The translations under genes and the position numbers were made by a program. A DNA stretch of 64,000 nt from Toxotes chatareus. Taxonomy: Eukaryota > Chordata > Actinopteri > Toxotidae. This document shows, one piece after another, positions 12,301-21,300 of this stretch (the first letter of the stretch is position 1; each line of letters begins with the position of its first letter). The stretch spans positions 16,415,170 through 16,479,169 of the forward strand of contig CM028888.1 in assembly GCA_016801885.1 (NCBI GenBank), in the 5' to 3' direction. Below the pieces are notes generated by a model that saw only the letters and a program-made list of their open reading frames with translations, ran no database searches and had not been told where the DNA came from.

Positions 12301-15300
12301 TCTGATATGTAATTTTCTATGTATAATGAGACAAGGGTAATATAAAGTGAGGGTGCAGTATGCTGTCCCTTGTGTAGCTCCATATCTTTGACGTGCTTAT
12401 TAAAAAAACAAACAAAAATTGATTCATAATTGAGGACAGTACCGTGTAAAGAGTAAATATTATTATTATAATATTATTGTTTCAGGTTTGACTGGTAATA
12501 TTTTAAATGAAAGTCAATGACACTTTTACGTGCAACTTGAAAGCAAGTAAAGCATATGCACTGCTTACACCACTTTTATGTTGAAAAAAAGAATCAGTGT
12601 GTAGAAACTGACAGCTTACCCTCAGTAGTTTTTAAGCGTTAGATGCAAACCAGCCATGGTAGGATGGAAGCTAACATTTGAGGGTTAATGCAGAGCAAAC
12701 GGGAAAAATTAGCTTATTTTTCCACATGTGACCTTTGTAAGAACAAGCTCACCCAGTTCTACGTGACTCCTCCCCAGAGCCTGGTGGGTCGCCTAAAGGA
12801 GAATCTCGAAAAGATGACAGAAGAGAGAAACCAGCACATTGCTGCAGAAAACAGGGAGAAAGAACAGAATAAGCGAATGCAGAGGCAGATAAGGGACACT
12901 AAGGAAGAAATGGCAGAGCTGTCCAAGAAGGAGGGCGAGGCGAGCCGGAAGAAGCACGAGCTGGTAAGGCCTTTGGGTTCTGGGAGACTTGAAGCGATTC
13001 ACTGATTACAGTAGAGGAGGTAACCCTACTTCTTCTGTGCTGTGATGTGTTCACCAGGAAATGGACATCGAGAGCTTAGAGGCAGCAAATCAGAGCTTGC
13101 AAGTGGACCTTAAGCTGGCCTTCAAGAGGATAGGAGACCTGCAGGCTGCTATCGAGGATGAGATGGAGAGCGATGACAATGATGACTTAATCAACAGGTA
13201 CGGGACGGTTTTAATATACTACAAAGGAACAAACAATTACCTTTGCCTCAGTAGATCTGTAATGTATGCTTGATACATCAGGGGATACTGTACTGTAGCA
13301 AGAGCACATTCTCCTCATAAGTTACAAGAAAGTTGGCAAATGAGAACTGCTATTTTTTTTTTGTAGCCTGTCAATCACAACTTGTATCTTTTCATTCTCT
13401 ATCTCCCACATCTTCCTACATCAATTTCTCTCTAACCTCTTTTGTACTTTGTGAGTCATACTAGACTCTGTCTGTTCCCCAAATACTTCTCACACGGTTT
13501 AATTCAGCTCCCTGCTTCTGATCTTTTGTCTCTGTGCTGGTTTTCCCTGTTTGGTTACGTCTCCCCTCTTTGCGGTGGGGTTGAGGGTTATACTAGCTCT
13601 GAGCCCACTGAGGTAAACACTGCAATGATATAGACCTCTAAAAGGAAGACATTACACACTCCGGCTGTTTGTGAAGGAGGCCAGCAACAGCATGAGTTGA
13701 TTTACCAAGTCACTGCTTTGCAGTGGATGGTTATTTTATGTGTGTGTGGAAGTGTAAAACTATTTATTTGCCGTTATCGCATTTTGTCCTGTTTTTGTAC
13801 TGTTGTTTATGTATCTCACCTTCTCTCTTTCTCTTTTTCCTTGTTCCCTTTTTGGTCTCTTCCACACTTCTGGCAGTTTGCAAGACATGGTGACAAAATA
13901 TCAGAAAAGAAAGAACAAAACGTGAGAATGGAAAAAGCATCCTTTGTTTTTGTCATTATGGTTGTTTTCAAGTTTGTTTTTTTTCTCACCCATTTCAACC
14001 ACAGGAGAGAATAATGCAGTATTCCTTATCCTTTCAATATGTGTTGTTCACAATAACACAGTTAGGAGAAGTAATTTTGAAGAAAATGGAAGTCCGTGTC
14101 TGTGGTATACATCTCTGATAAAAGCTATGCTTAAAGGGTGGCCCCGATGTTTCATACTGTTTCATTTGATTTTTGTGCCAAGTGTCTGTACACAGTCGCC
14201 CTTGTTGGAGATTTCAGGGCTTGTTTTTCTTCCTCCAGAGGGACAAGCAGTTATTTGAAAAATCTGATGGCGCACACACTTTGCACAGTGTTAGAGGAAA
14301 TGTAAACTAAAATGGTAAATAGAGTACATCTCTAAATGACACCGGCATTTTCACTGCTTTGGAAAATATGATTCAAATGAAAAACAAAAAGTGTTATAGG
14401 CCTGTGGTAATACTGCATCATTGTCTCTGTGAATATTTTTGTATCAAACACCAGCCTCTGCTACATTTGCAGCATCATCATTTGCTTTTGTTTGGATTCA
14501 GGGTTAAAGCTGTTTTGCACTTCTTTTATTTTTTACCTGTCTTCTGTTCTTCTGTGGCTTCACCAAAATGCAAAATATGTCCATGTGAAATCATAAATAG
14601 AATATATTATGTAAGCAAATTTGCAGTTTGAAAGTTTAGAACAAATCTCTGAAGTTAAGATGAACTGGTTTAATTTACAGTTTTCATCTTCAGTATTGCC
14701 TCCATACCACAGTAATGAGAAGAGGAGGGCCTGATGGATCTGTGATTCAATTCCAAAGTTGAAATCATTACAGTGCAGCCTGAAAGTAAAATTGAGTAAT
14801 ATAAAAGTCACACATTTGTACAAATTCTGAGATAATACTGTATGCTTTTGCAAAAACAGAAATAATTAGAAATTCCGTTTTGAATGACACAGCCCTTCTC
14901 AATTTTACATAGATGTGCCACGTGATTACTCAGGCTGCAAATAAAATACCTAGATTAACAGTTTATCATTAAAACTATTTTAAAATACTTTGCAGGTTAT
15001 TTTGTCCAATGCCACTGCAGTGAATGGTTCTGTTTAGAGTAAATAACTTCTCACAATATACAGCTGAGAATGTGCCAATATGTAATGTGTTTAGAGTGTG
15101 GCACAAAGGGATGATCTACGTTGGTGGCAGTAATTTACATGTGCACTGAAAGACCTTAAGCATAATTTTGTGAGCGACGCTTGTGACTTTGAAATGGCTG
15201 CAACACACTGTGACTGCATGTCCAATGGCTGCACAGTCAGCAAGTGGTGCAAGACAGTGATGGCACAGTGCACTACTGAAACGTTTTTTGACCCAAAGCT

Positions 15301-18300
15301 CCACTGCTGATTTCCATGCATGCAAAATGCTCCACTACTCCAATCGCATTTCATAGTGTTGTGAAACATACAGCTTAAAATACCAATGTTGTCTTGTTTG
15401 TAAAATGCGTAGTCATTAATAGTGAATGTTAAATTATGTTCTTTTGACCGACTAAATCCCACTTTCTTTCAGTTCTTGTACAATGAAAGGAATTTTTGTG
15501 GCATGTTAAATAATTTAAACCTTCATCAGAGCGCATTAAAGAAATGTTATCTTCAGTTTGTAGCACATACACCCGTCCGTAATTTCCCGCTTTAACCTCT
15601 AATTGCTTCTTCAGAGAGACGTGCTATCACGCTCTTTATCACTTTGCGTTTTGTTATCCATTTGTCATCAGGATACCCGTGTGTATCAGTGCTCTGCTTT
15701 TCTTTTTGTGCGACTCCAGGAAAAGAACAATGATTCGCCATGTTTACTTAATTGCATTTTTCCCTCCTTCACCATCATTGCATTAGCAGCATGGATGAAC
15801 AATAATGGAGGAGGTGATTTTTCTTGTAATTATGAAGTGGATTTTCCAGATGATTTACATTACTATTCAATATTTTTGTACTCAGTGCTTCAAAACACTG
15901 GTTACAATAACGGGATTATTGTTTTAGAGGGAGATAATGTAAGAAACTTTTTGTGTTTTCCAGTCTGGGCATCTCTTCACAACTGCATCACAGTATTTCA
16001 AACTATACTTCCAGCAGTATGGACTGACTATAAGGGCTGCATTTTTTTCACCTTTAGTACAAAGTACTAATTATCCTTGAGCATGATGTGAATTACATCA
16101 CAGTGTGTCTTGTGCATGCAGTTTTATTAACATAAATGGAGACCTTACACACTTTTTTTCGTCAGTATGTAATTAACTCATGTTGAACAGATACCATAAA
16201 AATATGTTTTTGTTACCACAAGTGCTAAACTGATAGAAGCAAGCCATACAAGATTTGATGCTGAGTGTAAGTATTTGTGACAAAGATTTACAACCAGTGC
16301 AGGCCGATTGTCAGAAGGGATTAATGTTCACTTCTAAATTCTTGGGGCTTGTTTGTATCTACGAGCCTCAGGACCGGTTAGCTAGTAGTGTGCGGCCAAG
16401 GACAAATCGTTTGTGACACCATTTGCACAGCACTCAGTTGCGAGCCACCTTTTATTTCACACGCGTATGTGTGTGTGTGTTAGAGAGAAGGGGGTAGAGG
16501 GAGATGATTTTGCTGTGGGCTGGCTTCAGTATTTTGTTGCAGTAATATATCATGTTAAAAAGTCAGAGCGTCACAGAGCTGACAAATGGGCAGCATGTGT
16601 AATCAACTTGTGAGTATTAATGAACCTGTTATCTTTTTTTTGCGGTGAGCTTGTCAGTTGTATGTAGCATGAGGCATAGAAGAGAGGGAGTGGAAAATGA
16701 AGCTGTGACATTTAATAAAGTTGGATTCACAGTTTCAGCTGCCTCATGAAACACCTCTCAAACTCTAAAATGAACAAATCTATGTGTAGAAAATAATATA
16801 ATCAGGCCATTTAGCCTCTGTGAGATTATCATTACCTTCCCCTAAGAAAACCTGGCCGTAAGGTTTATGATAAGAAAGTTAAATATGTAAATGCTCTAAG
16901 AAGCCTGAATATTAGTCCAAGAATCTGAGACTCTTAACTGTGCTCCCTCCCACAGTACTTATACACCACCACCTTTATTGTGGAAGAAAAATAGCTTTTA
17001 ACTTTTTAACTATCAAAAAAAATTTAGAGGGGAGGAGAGAGGACACCGTGTTCTCTGAAGAAACATGACTGAATGTGTGACACAAAACTTGGTGACAAAA
17101 GAAATGGTACACTGCTCACTGGGAGACCTACATAGATGGATATGTGGAATGTGGACAAATGATAGAGCTCAGCAGTCTGGCTGTTGTCTCATACCTCCTT
17201 GTGTTTGCTTGTCATAAGCATTTTGCAACATGTTCCAAGGTTTAGATAGATAAGCTTGTCCAGGAAGCATGATCTGTTACTTGCATCGAGGTTTCTCATT
17301 TTTAATGATGTCAGCTCTTTGTAGACTCTAGATGAAATATATCTACTATTCAGTGACGTACAGTCCTGCTCAAAAGCAGAACCTTTGACAACACTGACCG
17401 CCTCTTAATGTTTTTTGGAACCATCTAAAAGCTTCATGCACTTGTCTGCTGGTAGTTTCTACAAGCAGAAACTACCTGTCTGCTGTCAGACAGCTCTTTT
17501 GTCTTCACCATTGTGAAAAGAAAACAGGAAACAACCTGCCCCTTTTTATGCAGTAGAACCTCCATTCATTGGCTAATACAGGTCATGTGGACACTGAAAA
17601 TTGAGCACAGGTGAATCGCATTTGTTTGAGGCTGGGTGCCAATCAAGTGTGTCTAGGGCACATTATTTCACATGATTCAAGTTTCTTTTTTTTTTTTGCT
17701 TTTGTTCAGTAACTTTGGACATTTTCTTAAAATATTCATGTTCAACAAAATTGGTTTATTTGCCTTCAAGGGTGCAGATGATTTTGACCTGGACTGTACA
17801 TCTTCAGAACATATGTGCCTATGTGCAGTTTTAAAACTGTTTATGTGAAATGTGAGAATTTATTTTCACACATCATATAGCTAGGATTATAGTGTATGTA
17901 CCACTGCTGCTGTAAGCAATGTGTGCTTAAACAAATGGAGTGCTTTTAACACAATACATTTCCCAAATGCCTTTTGACTATAAGCACTGTATTGACTCAG
18001 AGGTTGTGCCACTCTACCCTCCTCTTCCTTACCATTTCCTTTCACATTAACCTTCTAGAACAATGGGGTGCATCATTCGGAAAATGCACCATAGATTTTA
18101 AACAAATGAATGAGGAGTGACCTTATGCAGGCGGGATCTACCTTGCTTTTTCATTGCGATCCACAGGTCTCTGTATATTGATTGTTATGTCAAGCATAGG
18201 GCCACGGGGCTGTCTCATGGCTCCACTCCAATAACAATCACCAGGAGCAGGTGACATGCCACACAGATGCTAGCAGCCCAGAACCAGCCAAACAAGTTAA

Positions 18301-21300
18301 TTATGCCTCCAAGAGCTTCATCTACATTCTGCCTAGATGATACATTTGCTTCACTCATCTACATCTGTTGAAAAACATTTTGAATATGTAGATTTTATTG
18401 TATCACAAAATCATGCTTACCTGTAGCCTGCCTGGATTGCTGTGCATCATATTGACCCCTGTTATTTTAAGAGAACTAATACAATTACTAACAAAATGCT
18501 CCTAACGTGTGAAAACTGATTATTTCGCCTGTGCAATGACATGACTGTGATGTTACACTGCATAAAATATTCTCACAGCAAGTCATTTGATGTGATTTCT
18601 TGTCTGAAAATCTGTCTGAACTGTTGCACAAAGCAGATTAAGGCAGTGTATTTTAATAGTGTCAAGAAGCTGAGTGAGGATTTGGAATTATTCTTTAAAC
18701 AAATTGGTTTTCATTAAAAAACAAGGGGAATTATCTCACTTGATTGGAAGATTTTTTGCTCTTGACAATGAAAAAAAAAAGACTCGTTGAGGTGAATATT
18801 TTCACTGTGTGTTGTGTTGGAGTCTCAGATGTTTCTCCTTAACTCCAGCTGATTTCGTTCCTTCACAGTGGGGATGAGACGGAAACAGATTCAGAGGTGG
18901 AGGACCGTGTGGATGGGGTTAAGTCTTGGCTCTCGAAGAACAAAGGCTCCACCAAGACTCTGTCAGATGAGGGAAGCCTGAAGAGCACCAGGTTAGTGCT
19001 CACGTCCTTTTGCATCATGACAGATTACTATGTATATCCCTGTGGTAATGTAGTGATAAAACTACCCACATTCCCAGCTTTAAAAAGGCCCAGTCTTACC
19101 CAGGGCAGTTTGCAACAGAAGGATGGGTATTTCATGTGATTAGGTGTCATCCCTCTCTCCCAGTAATCTGTCTAATGACAGGAGGCGGAATGGGGAAACG
19201 ACTGCTGTCAAATTTATTGAAGTGGCCCCTGGCCAGTTGGCATGCCTGCTAAATGACACCTCTGCCAGAGTTAGATAGATCTTCTCAGTGGTTGATTGCC
19301 TCACTTCCTACAGTGTACACTGTACCTAACAGCAATAGCCAGAGGTATTGTACGTGTTCCCAGACTTGACTGGTCCCAAGGACGAAATAAATGAGAAAAG
19401 CTGTACATGTTGCACAGAATTAAAGATTAGTATTTATTCTTTAAGTATGCAGAGTTTTAGATTTTCTCTTTTTTTTCTTGTTCCGTTGATTTTCTATGTG
19501 TCCATTTTATTACGTAACCCTTCAGATATTCAGCAAATGCAGATGTCAAGGAGGTGAAAGAAGGTAAGGAGAAGATGAATGACGGCAGTAAAGATGGGAA
19601 AGAAGTAGAGCAGAGCAGGTCGGTGTCTGTCATGAGTTCCCTAAGCTACAGGAAGCGTTCCAACCTGAAAGATTCCATAGGGGGGACAGGAGATGAGAGC
19701 TCCCTGTTTAGCACTCTCAAAGAACAGCCTGACATGCCAGACCATGCCTCCATTCGTAAAGCCAAGTCTAAGTCTGGAGAGCTCCAGGAGGATTGGAAGA
19801 GGAGCCAAACACAGGAAGACTTAGACGACAAAGGCTCTGTCATCTCCTTGGCCTATTCTGAGGCCACCAGCAGAGCCAGGAAGGGCCTGGAGTCCCGCTG
19901 GACCTCCCGCAGCAGCCCCGAATTTGATAAGGAGTCCATGGTGTCATCTGTCGCTCCCAGCAGAATGTCTACCAGGAGGGGCATGTTGGACATGGATGAT
20001 GACAACAAGTCAACTATCAGTAGCGTGAGCCGCTCTAGCCCCCGATCGCTGCGCCGCAGCACTTCTTGGAAAGACGACAGACGCAGTAGCTCACGCCTGT
20101 CCCTTGCTCACAGCTGTGGCCTCAGTGAATTTGGCCTGCATGTAGATGATGATGATGATGATGATGATGATGGCAAGAGTGCAGCTTTCAGTGAAGGGGG
20201 CACTTCATCTTACAGTCCCCGCTCCCTGAGTCGCAGCTTTTCCACCCCTGCTCAACCACGACCCTCAGACGGCAACCACACAGATATATCTGATATTAAA
20301 ACAGTCACCCACCGCAACTACTTAGATCCTGACTTGGAGGCTGCAATCAATGAGGTGCTGAGCTTCAAACCCATTAAATTCAAGCGCAGCAAATTAGACG
20401 AGTCCAGTGAGGAAGACGATGAGAAGAAAGCACCAGGAAGTGAGGACAGTAGGAGGAGGGGAGAAGACGAGGGGCTTGGCTGCAGCACATCCAGCCTGAC
20501 ACGCTCTGCATCAGGCTCTGCTCTGGACTACAGCAATCGGCCTTCCAGCACCCTGAGTACCAGCAGCTCCCGAAGTCGCAAAGATAAAAAGAGTAAAGTC
20601 TCTCCATCAGATGACTCCTCCTCCTCAGACGATCGTCACAACAGAAAGAGCTCGAGCAAGAAGAAGAAGGGCAAGAAGTCCAAGAAGAAATCTAGTAAGA
20701 AGCAAAGCGAGTCTGAGGATTCCTCTTCCTCCTCAGAGTCGTCAGACTCCTCCTCCTCCTCCGACTCAACCATCTCCTACCGCAGCTCCAGTAGTGTTAA
20801 AAGGGGCCCCAAAGCCCCATCTGATGATGATGAAAAGGCGCTTGCAGGACGTGGGCCATCTAGCAAGAAGGAATCCAAGAAGAAGCAGAAGAAGATGGAT
20901 AGCTTGGTGATGAAGTATCTCTACAGGCCTGACAGTGACTGATACTGACAGAAGAAGGTGAAATGCTTGGTGTGATAATAACCCAGGAGCCTGGCATGTC
21001 TGAAACTGATCTGGATCATTCACTTAATGTACTAACTTCATTTGCTGTGAATGTCTAGTATTTACTCTGTGTATAATACTTGTAACACACTAATGTTGAC
21101 TTGTACTGGCTATGTTTTTCATAAGTCGCATATGCCATTTATTTTCCCTTTGCTCTTGCCTACATTTGTCAAGATAGAAAGATTTTATATATTCTATATA
21201 TATATCAATTTATTATAGTATAAAGCAGTTTGCCTGTAGTCTGAATTACTGACAGACTCCAGTAAATTCTGTTTTATTTCTCTCATACATTTCTTGCATA

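Larger units (their letters stand above)
13922..18868 (+). other. Large myo18a intron (4.9 kb) between exons R and S
   Basis: No exon is supported in this stretch. The 155-codon open frame at 15603-16070 has no family resemblance and no convincing splice sites. The intron contains a Tc1/mariner-type miniature element (17361-17796) and a 10-base inverted repeat (18179-18240), both listed separately. Confidence 0.6.

Noticed and set aside
15603..16070. 155-codon frame in the large myo18a intron
   Set aside because: There is no homology I can name, no good splice context, and the flanking exons R and S already join in phase without it.
20611..20910. 99-codon plus-strand frame inside the long last exon
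   Set aside because: It is a frame-shifted read of the same Ser/Lys-rich repeats, giving Arg/Pro low complexity. The main frame continues from exon S.
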